Shown one piece after another: positions 8,048 to 15,973 of a DNA stretch of 64,000 nucleotides. The notes under the pieces were generated by a model. That model was not told the DNA's origin and searched no databases. It saw only the letters and a program-made list of their open reading frames with translations. Within the stretch, counting starts at the first letter, position 1. Each line of letters begins with the position of its first letter. This DNA comes from Ideonella livida. GTDB taxonomy: Bacteria > Pseudomonadota > Gammaproteobacteria > Burkholderiales > Burkholderiaceae_C. The stretch covers positions 124,001 through 188,000 of the forward strand of contig NZ_JAAGOH010000006.1 of assembly GCF_010499455.1 (NCBI RefSeq), written 5' to 3'. The position numbers were made by a program, and so were the translations under genes.

Positions 8048-9229
8048 TCAGGGCGTCTGGTCGCGCGGCCACAGCACCCAGGCGCGCAGCGGCTGCCGGG
8101 TGCGTCCGGCCTGCGACTCGGCGTCCTCACCCCATCCCCAGAAGTAGTCGGCCCGCACCGCCCCGGTGATGGCGCTTCCCGTGTCCTGGGCCTGCACCAG
8201 GCGGCGCAGGGGCTGGGGCGACAGGGGCTCGGTGGTGTCCAGCCAGACCGGGGTGCCGTAGGGGATGCTCAGCGGGTCCACGGCAATGGAGCGCCCCGGG
8301 GTGAGGGGCACGCCCTGGGCCCCGCGCGGCCCCACCGTCGGGTCGGTCAGCGGCTCCTCGCGGAAGAAGACGTAGCGGGGGTTCTGCCACAGCATCTCCT
8401 GCAGGCGCTTGGGGTTGCGCCGGGCCCAGGCCTTGATGCCGGGCCAGGAGGCTTCGGCCAGGGTCAGCTCGCCCTGCTCGATCAGCCACCGGCCCACACT
8501 GCGGTAGGGCTGGTCGTTGTGGCCGGCAAAGGCCAGGCGCACCCAGCGCTGGCTGCCGTCGGGCTCGGTCACCCGCAACCGGCCCGAGCCCTGGATGTGC
8601 AGGACCAGGGCGTCCAGCGGATCCTCCAGCCAGGCGATCTCGCGGCCCTTGAGGGCGGCCTGGGCCGCGGGCAGGGTGTCGATCTGCTGGCGGGTCCACC
8701 AGGGGCGGCGGCTGGCCAGGTCGGCGGGCACGCCATGCAGCGGCACCTTGCGCTGGGTGGAGGCGCGGCGGCTGGCCGCCATCAGCGGCTCGTGGTAGCC
8801 GGTCATCAGGCCTTCGGTCTGGCCTTCCAGGCCCTCGACGCGCCAAACGCGCAGCTCCCCCTGCAGCCAGCGGCGCAGCGCGGGCTCATCCCCCGCCAGG
8901 CCGGTGGCAGCCAGCTGCCGGGCCTGGGCACAGGCCGCCTGCCACGGGGCGGGCGGCCGCACGCAGCCCGCCAGGAAGGCCGGCCACCAGGCCTGCAGGC
9001 GGTCGGCTTCCCACCCGGGCAGGTCCTCGAAACGGGCGGCCACCCAGCGGGCGCGTGGGCGCTCCAGGCTGGGTGCTGCCGGCGGTGGGGGCTCGGCGGC
9101 GGCCGCAGGCGCCACCGGCGGCGGGGTCTCCAGGGGCGGCAGGGGGATGGAGGTGCAGGCCGCCAGCAAGAGTCCCAGCCCCAGGGCGGCAGCGGCAGGC
9201 AGAAGACGTCGGTTCAGGAACGGGCGCAT
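8048..9229 (-). CDS. mltA: Membrane-bound lytic murein transglycosylase A
   Basis: MltA cleaves peptidoglycan glycan strands to 1,6-anhydro products at the inner face of the outer membrane. The 393-residue product begins with a lipoprotein signal with lipobox LLAAC (Cys25), then a Pro-rich linker. The MltA domain follows, with the MTGYHEP element, the GSGRL segment, and near the end the conserved QDTGSAITG (catalytic Asp near 349) and DYFWGWGEDAE. I chose the ATG at 9229 because it gives the lipoprotein signal; longer frames are low-complexity. The domain order is that of the family (MltA with embedded 3D domain). Confidence 0.92.
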   Translation of the reverse strand: MRPFLNRRLLPAAAALGLGLLLAACTSIPLPPLETPPPVAPAAAAEPPPPAAPSLERPRARWVAARFEDLPGWEADRLQAWWPAFLAGCVRPPAPWQAACAQARQLAATGLAGDEPALRRWLQGELRVWRVEGLEGQTEGLMTGYHEPLMAASRRASTQRKVPLHGVPADLASRRPWWTRQQIDTLPAAQAALKGREIAWLEDPLDALVLHIQGSGRLRVTEPDGSQRWVRLAFAGHNDQPYRSVGRWLIEQGELTLAEASWPGIKAWARRNPKRLQEMLWQNPRYVFFREEPLTDPTVGPRGAQGVPLTPGRSIAVDPLSIPYGTPVWLDTTEPLSPQPLRRLVQAQDTGSAITGAVRADYFWGWGEDAESQAGRTRQPLRAWVLWPRDQTP

Positions 9230-9359
9230 GGGCAGACGATAGGCGAGAGGGGCGGGAGATCGGCGGCCACGCCACCGCCCGGCGGCGGCTCGGGGGCGGC
9301 CGGGCCGGGGCCGGGCGGCGGACACCGCCGGCACCGCGGCCGGCGCGGTGTGCGCCGGC

Positions 9360-11372
9360 TCAGTGGGGCGGCAGAAAGAAGCTGCGGGCCTGCTGCCGCC
9401 AGCGGCGGCGCAGGGCCTGGGTGATGAGGTGGCGGTCCTGCAGGCGCAGCCCGCGTGAGGCCAGGGCCACGCGGAAGGCCAGGGTGAAGCTGACGCCAAG
9501 GTTGAGCAGGCCGATCACCGGAATGGCCGCCACACACCACCAGAAGGCTGGCTGCTGCAGCAGGTCCGGCCCCAGCGCGCCCACGGCCGCAGCCAGCTGG
9601 CCGGCCGCCAGGGTGACGTGGCGCACCTCCAGCGGCAGCCCGAAGAACGTGCCCACCGCGGGCACGATGCCCAGCATCAGGCCCAGCGACACGTTGGCGG
9701 CCAGGCCGGAGATGTGGCGCCGCCACCAGCCCGCCCAGCGGGCGGCGCGGGCCGCACCGGCCAGGCGCACCAGCCGGGGGTGATGCGCCAGGCGGCTCTC
9801 CAGGCGGTGGTAGACGAAGCCGTTCTCCACCCAGCCGGCGATCAGGCTGCTGGCAAACAGCAGCACGCCCGTGAAGGCGGCAAAGAGCGCGGTCGGCCCC
9901 AGCAAGGTGAGCGAGTGCAGCACGTACCCGGCGCTGGCCGTCCCCACCAGCGGCGAGCCGACCAGTGCCTGCGCCAGACCCTGCCCCAGCAGCACCACCG
10001 GCACCACCAGCAGCAGATTGCCCAGGATGCCGGCCATCTGCGAGCGCAGCAGGTGGGCGACTTCATCGACAAAGCCTTCCACCGCGGCGTCGCGGTCGCC
10101 CCCCGCACCGGCGGCAGCCTGCACCGCCTCCAGGCGCGCGGCCATGGCCGGCGCGGTCATGGCCGGCTGCTTGGTGGCCACCGTCCAGTGCATCAGCTGC
10201 ACCAGCACAAAGCTGGCGGCGTAGTTCATGCCCGCCCAGAAGCCGGCCCAGAAGATGGACAGGCCCAGGGCGCCCAGGGCGAACTTGAGGAAGGTGGTGC
10301 CGGCGATGACCACACCGCCGCCGGCGGCCTGGCGCAGCAGGGCCCGGTACTCGTCGCGGGTGCGGGTGATGTAGTGCTCGCCGGTCTCGGCGCTGCGCTC
10401 GGTGACCTTGCGGGCCAGCAACGCATAGTGCCGGCCGAAGAGCCGCCCGATGCCGCGCCGCTCCTGGCCCCGCTGCAGCAGGTGCAGCAGCAGCGCCTGC
10501 CAAGCGCCCAGGTCCTGCGGCGCTGCGGCCAGGGGCAGCAGCGACAGCAGACGGTCGGCCCGGGCATGGATCTGCTCGATCTGGAAGACCAGCTCCACCG
10601 AGATGCCGTGCTCATCCAGGTGCTGGCGCACGCTGTCGGCGGCCCGGGTGCAGCCGGCCAGCACGGCGGGCAGCGCGGCCAGCGCCGCCTCACGCCGGTC
10701 GGGCTCGTCGAGGTCTTCTGCGCATTGCACCAAGGCCTGGAAAGGCCGCGCCCCCAGGGCCTGCGGGTCCATGCGCCGGCGCATGCCCCCCGAGAGACCC
10801 GAGGCCCGCACCTGGCCGGCCAGCAGTTGGACCGACTCGATCACCGCCTGGCGTGCGCCCTCGCCCGGTGCCCCGGACCCAGGCGCCAGCAGGGCCACCA
10901 CGCGGGCCAGCAGCGGGGCGTCCAGGGCCTGCAGCCAGACGGCGTCCTCGGCATGGGCAAACAGCAGGGCGAAGAGTTCGCCCAGGTCGCGCGTCTCGGG
11001 GGTGCCCGGCAGCCAGGCCATGCGCAGGCGCTCCCCCAGCTCGCTGAGGAAGCCCGGCCGCGGTGGAAAACCGTGATCGGCCAGCAGGCCTGTGGCGTCC
11101 AGGCCAGCCAGGCTGGCCTGCAGCAGCGCGACCACCCGGGCACGGGGCTCGGGCTGCTGGTCCAGCACCTCCAGCAGGTGGGCCAGGCGCCTCACCGGCC
11201 AGGGCCTCAGTTCCTCGGGCGGTGGCAGGTCGCCGGGGGCGTAGGCACTGGGCGGTCCGGGCTGGCGCAGCCAGTCCAGCACGGCCAGCAGCCAGGCATG
11301 CCGCTGCGCGGCCGGGGCCTGGGGATCGGCCTGCGCCAGCAGGCTGCTCAGGTCGACCAAGACCCCTGCCAT
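9360..11372 (-). CDS. Gcr/'site-specific recombinase' family multi-pass membrane protein (670 aa)
   Basis: The protein resembles the SpecificRecomb (Gcr) family common in beta- and gammaproteobacteria. Residues 1-330 are soluble and helical. Residues about 340-660 contain six or so transmembrane helices, including FLKFALGALGLSIFWAGFWA and LLLVVPVVLLGQGLAQAL. No serine- or tyrosine-recombinase catalytic motif is visible, so the recombinase name inherited by this family is doubtful. The ATG shares one base with the apaG stop (TGATG at 11370-11374), indicating translational coupling to apaG. Function is unknown; a membrane role is all that can be supported. Confidence 0.75.
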   Translation of the reverse strand: MAGVLVDLSSLLAQADPQAPAAQRHAWLLAVLDWLRQPGPPSAYAPGDLPPPEELRPWPVRRLAHLLEVLDQQPEPRARVVALLQASLAGLDATGLLADHGFPPRPGFLSELGERLRMAWLPGTPETRDLGELFALLFAHAEDAVWLQALDAPLLARVVALLAPGSGAPGEGARQAVIESVQLLAGQVRASGLSGGMRRRMDPQALGARPFQALVQCAEDLDEPDRREAALAALPAVLAGCTRAADSVRQHLDEHGISVELVFQIEQIHARADRLLSLLPLAAAPQDLGAWQALLLHLLQRGQERRGIGRLFGRHYALLARKVTERSAETGEHYITRTRDEYRALLRQAAGGGVVIAGTTFLKFALGALGLSIFWAGFWAGMNYAASFVLVQLMHWTVATKQPAMTAPAMAARLEAVQAAAGAGGDRDAAVEGFVDEVAHLLRSQMAGILGNLLLVVPVVLLGQGLAQALVGSPLVGTASAGYVLHSLTLLGPTALFAAFTGVLLFASSLIAGWVENGFVYHRLESRLAHHPRLVRLAGAARAARWAGWWRRHISGLAANVSLGLMLGIVPAVGTFFGLPLEVRHVTLAAGQLAAAVGALGPDLLQQPAFWWCVAAIPVIGLLNLGVSFTLAFRVALASRGLRLQDRHLITQALRRRWRQQARSFFLPPH

Positions 11373-11770
11373 CAGTGCAGGGCCTGGGCTTGGGACAACT
11401 CGAAGGGGCCGACCGGCGCCTCGAAGGGCTGGGCGTCCTCGGTCATGCAGAAGAAGGTGCCCTGCATCTGGCCGCGGGGGGTGCCAATGCGGGTCCAGCT
11501 GGAATATTCGAACTGCTCACCCGGGCGCAGCAGGGGCTGGTGACCCACCACCGCCAGGCCACGCACCTCCTCGGTGTGGCCGGCGGCATCGGTGATGACC
11601 CAGTGGCGGGCGATGAGCTGGCCCGTCACCTGACCGGTGTTGCGGATGGTGATGGTGTAGGAGAAGGCGTACTGTCCGGTCGCGGCCGAGGACTGCTCAG
11701 GCAGGTACTGGGTGATGACGCTGCAGGTGAACTGCGCGTCAGCCGGGGCGTCGGTACGGGAGGAGCTCAT
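11372..11770 (-). CDS. apaG: ApaG domain protein
   Basis: This 132-residue protein has the whole ApaG (DUF525) fold: QYAFSYTITIRNTG, the ARHWVITDA strand, a VRGLAVVGHQP loop and the terminal GTFFCM segment. ApaG proteins bind pyrophosphate-like ligands and have been linked to Co2+/Mg2+ homeostasis and diadenosine tetraphosphate metabolism, but the exact role is unsettled. The stop overlaps the start of the Gcr-family membrane gene by one base, so they form a two-gene unit. In many Burkholderiales the same pair is adjacent. Length is typical (about 125-135 residues). Confidence 0.93.
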   Translation of the reverse strand: MSSSRTDAPADAQFTCSVITQYLPEQSSAATGQYAFSYTITIRNTGQVTGQLIARHWVITDAAGHTEEVRGLAVVGHQPLLRPGEQFEYSSWTRIGTPRGQMQGTFFCMTEDAQPFEAPVGPFELSQAQALH

Positions 11771-11856
11771 GACCGCATCCTAGCGAAGGGGCAATGGCCC
11801 TGGAGCGCGGGCGGACGAACAGGGGACGGGCGGCACACGCCGCCCCGGAGAGGCGC

Positions 11857-12957
11857 TCAGTCCCCGTCCACCACCACCGGCACGCGCGGGGCCACGGCGC
11901 ACATCAGCTCGTAGCCGATGGTGCCGGCGGCCTGCGCCACCTCGTCAATGCCCAGCACGCTGCCGCCCGGGCCATGGCCCCAGAGCGTGACCTCGCTGCC
12001 CATCCGGGCCTGGGGCACAGGCCCCAGGTCCACGGTGAGCATGTCCATGGACACGCGGCCCACGGTGCGGGTGCGCACGCCGTCCACCAGGACCGGGGTG
12101 CCGGTGGGGCAGTGGCGGGGGTAGCCGTCGGCGTAACCGCAGGCCACCACGCCGATGCGCAGGGGCGCCTCGGCCGTGAAACGGCTGCCGTAACCCACGG
12201 TGTCTCCGGGCTGCAGGTCTTGCACGGCCAGCAACTTGGAGCGCAGGGTCATGGCGGGCTGCAGGTCCCAGTGGGCCATGTCGTGCTCAGGAAAGTCGGG
12301 CACGCCGCCGTAGCTCATGATGCCGGCACGCACCCAGTCGGCGCGCACGCCCGCGTCCTGCGCAAAGCGCAGCGTGGCCGCGCTGTTGGACAGGCTGCGC
12401 TCGCCGGGCAGGTCGGCCGTGGCCTCGGCCCAGGCGGCCAGTTGGTGGGCGATGCCGCGCGGGCCGTCGGCATCGGAGAAGTGGGTGACCAGCGAGATCT
12501 CCTCCACCTGCGGCAGCACGTTCAGCCGCGCCCAGGCGGCCCGGAAGGCCTGCGGCCGGAAGCCCAGGCGGTTCATGCCGCTGTTGAGCTTGAGGAAGAC
12601 GCGGTGCGGGGTGTGGGTCTTGTGGGCGGCCAGCCAGTCGATCTGCTCGGTGCAGTGCACCACATGCCACAGGCCCAGGCGCGAGCACAGCTCCAGGTCA
12701 CGCGGCTCGAAGCAGCCCTCAAGCAGCAGGATGGGGCCGCGCCAGTCCAGGGCGCGCAGGCGCTCGGCCTCCGCCAGGTCCAGCAGCGCGAAGCCGTCGG
12801 CCCCGCGCAAGGCGTCGAACACGCGCTCGACGCCGTGGCCGTAGGCGTTGGCCTTGACCACGGCCCAGACGCGGGCATCGGGGGCGCAGGCGCGGGCGCG
12901 GGCCAAGTTGTGGGTGAGCGCGCGGGGGTGGATGCGCGCCTCGATGGGACGGGGCAT
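11857..12957 (-). CDS. alr: Alanine racemase
   Basis: Alr interconverts L- and D-alanine for peptidoglycan. The PLP-binding lysine is K35 in [10 protein letters not shown], and the second catalytic base is Y256 in VGYGSRF. The arginine-containing [10 protein letters not shown] (125-133) and the C-terminal [12 protein letters not shown] (301-312) are also intact. Length of 366 residues is normal. The gene is divergent from the DedA gene across a 299-base region rich in dyads. D-cycloserine would be the classic inhibitor of such an enzyme. Confidence 0.96.
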   Translation of the reverse strand: MPRPIEARIHPRALTHNLARARACAPDARVWAVVKANAYGHGVERVFDALRGADGFALLDLAEAERLRALDWRGPILLLEGCFEPRDLELCSRLGLWHVVHCTEQIDWLAAHKTHTPHRVFLKLNSGMNRLGFRPQAFRAAWARLNVLPQVEEISLVTHFSDADGPRGIAHQLAAWAEATADLPGERSLSNSAATLRFAQDAGVRADWVRAGIMSYGGVPDFPEHDMAHWDLQPAMTLRSKLLAVQDLQPGDTVGYGSRFTAEAPLRIGVVACGYADGYPRHCPTGTPVLVDGVRTRTVGRVSMDMLTVDLGPVPQARMGSEVTLWGHGPGGSVLGIDEVAQAAGTIGYELMCAVAPRVPVVVDGD

Positions 12958-13040
12958 GGTGGGCGTCTCTCGGCAGGGGTGAGGGGCCGCGGGCGCCAGG
13001 CCTGGCCTGGCGGTGGGAGCGGCTCGGGATCGGTCCGAAC

Positions 13041-13056
13041 GCCCGCCCGGGCGGGC
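13041..13056. repeat. Perfect 16-bp GC palindrome upstream of alr
   Basis: GCCCGCCCGGGCGGGC is fully self-complementary. It lies 84 bases before the alr start and 200 before dedA, in the 299-base divergent region 12958-13256. Nearby are two more short dyads: GACCGG/CCGGTC at 13106-13124 and CCCC/GGGG around 13134-13145. A TATAAA at 13179-13184 could be the -10 of the dedA promoter, without a convincing -35. Confidence 0.4.
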
Positions 13057-13256
13057 CGGATTCTGCCGCAGGCCACCTCACAGAAAGCCCACCCCCGCGG
13101 AACTTGACCGGGGTCATACCGGTCTACCCCTGCCCCTGACGGGGAGAGGCCCGAAGGCGATCAGCGGCGCGATACTGCTATAAACGCGCCCTGCCGCATC
13201 AGACGGGCCGCCGGCCTGGAGCCTGCCGCTCATCGCCGGACCCCGGACCGACCCCC

Positions 13257-13886
13257 ATGGATGTCTTCAACGCACTGCTCCCGATCTTCACCGAATACGG
13301 TTACCTGGCGGTGTTTGTCATGTTGCTGGTGTGCGGCTTCGGCGTGCCGGTGCCCGAGGACGTCACCCTGGTCACCGGCGGCGTGATCGCCGGCATGGGC
13401 TATGCCGACGTGCACACCATGTTCGCGGTGGGCATGGCGGGCGTGCTGATCGGCGACGGCCTGGTGTTCACGCTGGGGCGTTTCCAGGGCGAGCGGGTGA
13501 TGCGGGCGCCGGGCTTTCGCAAGGTGCTCACCCCCGAGCGCTTCCAGGCCGCCCAGGGCGCCTTCGCCAAATACGGCCGCTGGGTGATGTTCGTGGCCCG
13601 CTTCCTGCCGGGGCTGCGCACGCCGGTGTTCTTCGCCGCGGGCATGAGCCGGCGCGTCTCCTTCTTCACCTGGCTGCTGATGGACGGCGTGGCCGCCCTC
13701 ATCAGCGTGCCCATCTGGGTCTACCTGGGCTACTTCGGCGCCCGCAACTGGGACTGGATGTGGCGCATGGTCCACAGCTTCCAGTACGGCATCTTCGGCC
13801 TGCTGGGCCTGGGGCTGCTGGCCGGCGGGGTGGTCTGGTGGCGCCGCCGCCGCCGCCAGCGCTGCGGCTCGGGCGAAGGCGCCTGA
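13257..13886 (+). CDS. DedA family membrane protein
   Basis: DedA (SNARE-associated/VTT domain) proteins are inner-membrane proteins needed for envelope integrity, and several flip lipid carriers such as undecaprenyl phosphate. The 209 residues show the family signatures: GVPVPEDV at 29-36 with the re-entrant acidic loop, IGDG at 65-68, and RFLPGLRTP at 115-123 carrying the essential arginines. Four or five hydrophobic segments are followed by a very basic tail of consecutive arginines. Divergent from alr. Which DedA subgroup it belongs to cannot be decided here. Confidence 0.9.
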   Translation: MDVFNALLPIFTEYGYLAVFVMLLVCGFGVPVPEDVTLVTGGVIAGMGYADVHTMFAVGMAGVLIGDGLVFTLGRFQGERVMRAPGFRKVLTPERFQAAQGAFAKYGRWVMFVARFLPGLRTPVFFAAGMSRRVSFFTWLLMDGVAALISVPIWVYLGYFGARNWDWMWRMVHSFQYGIFGLLGLGLLAGGVVWWRRRRRQRCGSGEGA

Positions 13887-13958
13887 CCCCTGGCGGCCGG
13901 CCCGCCCGCCGCCCTCCTCCTGCCCTGCGCCGGCCCCATCTGGCCGGCTGATCTGCCT

Positions 13959-14831
13959 GTGTCTCCTGCTGCCCCCCCCTCTTCCGCCCTGGCCGTCGGC
14001 GGCCTGCTGTTCAACGCCATGGTCTGGGGCCTGTCGTGGTGGCCGATGCGCGAGCTGCATGCCGCCGGCCTGCACCCGCTGTGGGCCACCGCCTTCGTGT
14101 TCCTCCTGGCGGTGGGCCTGATCAGCCTGCGCCAGCCCGGGGCCTGGAAGGAGTTCGGCGCCCATCCCCGGCTGTGGATCATCGTGGCCGCCGCCGGCAC
14201 CACCAACGCCGCCTTCAACTGGGGCGTGACCGAGGGTGACGTGGTGCGGGTGGTGCTGTTGTTCTATCTGATGCCGCTGTGGGCGGTGCTGCTGGCGCGC
14301 TGGCTGCTGCATGAGCCGCTGACGCGGGCGGCGCTGCTGCGGTCCGGGCTGGCCATGGCCGGGGCGGCGGTGGTGATGTGGCCGCCGCCGGGCCAGTCGC
14401 TGGGCGCCGGCTTCCAGCCCATCGACCTGCTGGGGCTGCTGGGCGGCTTCAGCTTCGCCCTCAACAACATCATGCTGCGCCGGGAAACGGCGCGCAGCGA
14501 CGGGGCCCGCGGCCTGGCCATGTTTCTGGGCGGCTGCCTGGTCTCCCTGGCCCTGGTGGGGGTGCTGGGTGTGCCCGGCCTGCCGCCGGCGGCGCCGGGC
14601 TGGATGGGCCTGGCCCTGGCGCTGGCCCTGTGCTTCCTGATGAGCAATCTGGCGCTGCAGTACGGGGCCTCACGCCTGCCGGCGGGCGTGACGGCGGTGG
14701 TGATGCTGACCGAGGTGCTGTGGGCCTCGGGCTCGGCAGTGGCCACCGGTGCGGGCACGCTCAGCCCGGCCCTGCTGCTGGGCGGCGGCCTGATCCTGGC
14801 AGCCGCCTTGCTGGCGGCGCTGCAGCGCTGA
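13959..14831 (+). CDS. EamA/DMT family transporter (290 aa)
   Basis: Ten hydrophobic segments arranged as two five-helix EamA repeats are evident, with the usual NAMVWGLSWWP start of helix 1 and ALNNIMLRRE between halves. The frame begins with GTG at 13959, 72 bases after the dedA stop, and no strong ribosome binding site is seen, so the start is provisional. Proteins of this family export metabolites or amino acids, but the substrate is not predictable. It may be read through from dedA. It is convergent with the unknown gene at 14872. Confidence 0.85.
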   Translation: MSPAAPPSSALAVGGLLFNAMVWGLSWWPMRELHAAGLHPLWATAFVFLLAVGLISLRQPGAWKEFGAHPRLWIIVAAAGTTNAAFNWGVTEGDVVRVVLLFYLMPLWAVLLARWLLHEPLTRAALLRSGLAMAGAAVVMWPPPGQSLGAGFQPIDLLGLLGGFSFALNNIMLRRETARSDGARGLAMFLGGCLVSLALVGVLGVPGLPPAAPGWMGLALALALCFLMSNLALQYGASRLPAGVTAVVMLTEVLWASGSAVATGAGTLSPALLLGGGLILAAALLAALQR

Positions 14832-14871
14832 AGGCCGGCCCCCCGCCCGGGCCGCGGCGCCCGCCGGCCGT

Positions 14872-15951
14872 TCAGGGCGCCACGAGCGCCTGCACGATGG
14901 CCGCCTGCGCGCGCTGCAGGCCGGCGGCCAGCACCTCCGGGTAGCGCTGAGGGTCGACGAAGGCCTGCAATTCCTCGCTGCTGGAGCGGTCCTGGCTGCC
15001 GGTGGCCAGGCGCAGCAGGCCCACGGCCACCGCACCGGCCACATCGCCGGCCGAGGTGGGCTTGGGCGCCACCTTGGCGATGGCGCCCGGGTCCATGGCC
15101 AGCGGGGCCTTGAGGGTCACCCGGGAGACCGCGCCGCCGGGTTGCGTCACCTCCACCTGCGTGCCCTCCAGGGTGAGGGCGGGGTAGACCTTGCCGTCCA
15201 CCCGCGCCGTGTCCGAGATCCGCCCCCAGAAGCCTCGGGTGCTGCTCTGCAGCTGCACAAAATGCACCCGCAGCTGCACCTCCAGCAGCGCCGCATCCAG
15301 CTCCTTCTGCAGCGTCAGCCGGTCGCCCATGCTGCCGATGGCGCTGGCGATCTGGCCAAAGGCGCTCAAGCCCCCCATCAGCCCGCCGCCGCGGGCGCCT
15401 TGCGCGGCCTGCGCCGCGCCATACAGGCGCATGCCGGCCGGGCCGACGGTGAGGCTGCGCTCGGCCACCACCGGCAGGGGTTTGCCGCTGCCCGAGACCT
15501 TGGCCCAGGTGGGCGAGGCCAGCACCTGCGCGGTGTCCACCACCTCCAGGCCTGCGGCCTTGAGCTGGCCCAGGAAGGCGGTGTGCAGCTGCTCGGCCAA
15601 GGCCTGGCAGAGCGCGGGATCCAGGCCGTGAAGCGTGTAGTACAGGCTGCTGCTGGCCCGGCCCGCCGAGGCGAAGCCGCTGGTCTGCGCGGTGATCTGG
15701 TCGGCGGTGACGAACTCCACCGTGAACATGGGCACCGCCACGCGGCGCTGCCCCTTGAGGGCCGGCGTGGCGCTGACCGCCAGCAGGCCCGCCGCCTGCG
15801 CAGCGGGATCAAAGCGCTCGTCCAGCGGCACGGGCTCGGGCGCGTCGGCGGCGTGGGCGGGGCCGGCGGCCAGCCAGGTGGCCCCCAGCGCGGGGGCGGC
15901 GGCCAGCGCCAGCAGGCGCCGGCGGGGGCGAGAGGGCATCGGGGTCGACAT
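14872..15951 (-). CDS. Unknown exported protein (359 aa)
   Basis: I do not recognise a family. The N-terminus has a Tat-like signal (RPRRRLLAL, then an Ala-rich core ending AHA near 33). The mature part holds a strand pattern with RRVAVPMFTVEF, a Gly/Ala-rich hinge (about 210-235) and a C-terminal helical segment ending in repeated Ala/Gln. The early segment resembles secreted proteins that build lipoprotein assemblies, but similarity is weak. The start at 15951 is fixed by AAGGAG six bases upstream. Only 22 bases separate it from the preceding cysteine-repeat lipoprotein gene, so the two form an operon and probably act together in the envelope. Confidence 0.7.
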   Translation of the reverse strand: MSTPMPSRPRRRLLALAAAPALGATWLAAGPAHAADAPEPVPLDERFDPAAQAAGLLAVSATPALKGQRRVAVPMFTVEFVTADQITAQTSGFASAGRASSSLYYTLHGLDPALCQALAEQLHTAFLGQLKAAGLEVVDTAQVLASPTWAKVSGSGKPLPVVAERSLTVGPAGMRLYGAAQAAQGARGGGLMGGLSAFGQIASAIGSMGDRLTLQKELDAALLEVQLRVHFVQLQSSTRGFWGRISDTARVDGKVYPALTLEGTQVEVTQPGGAVSRVTLKAPLAMDPGAIAKVAPKPTSAGDVAGAVAVGLLRLATGSQDRSSSEELQAFVDPQRYPEVLAAGLQRAQAAIVQALVAP

Positions 15952-15973
15952 GGTCGGTCTCCTTGTGCAGGAC

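Noticed and set aside
13104-13132. TTGACC at 13104 as a -35 element of the dedA promoter
   Set aside because: No acceptable -10 occurs 16-18 bases downstream.
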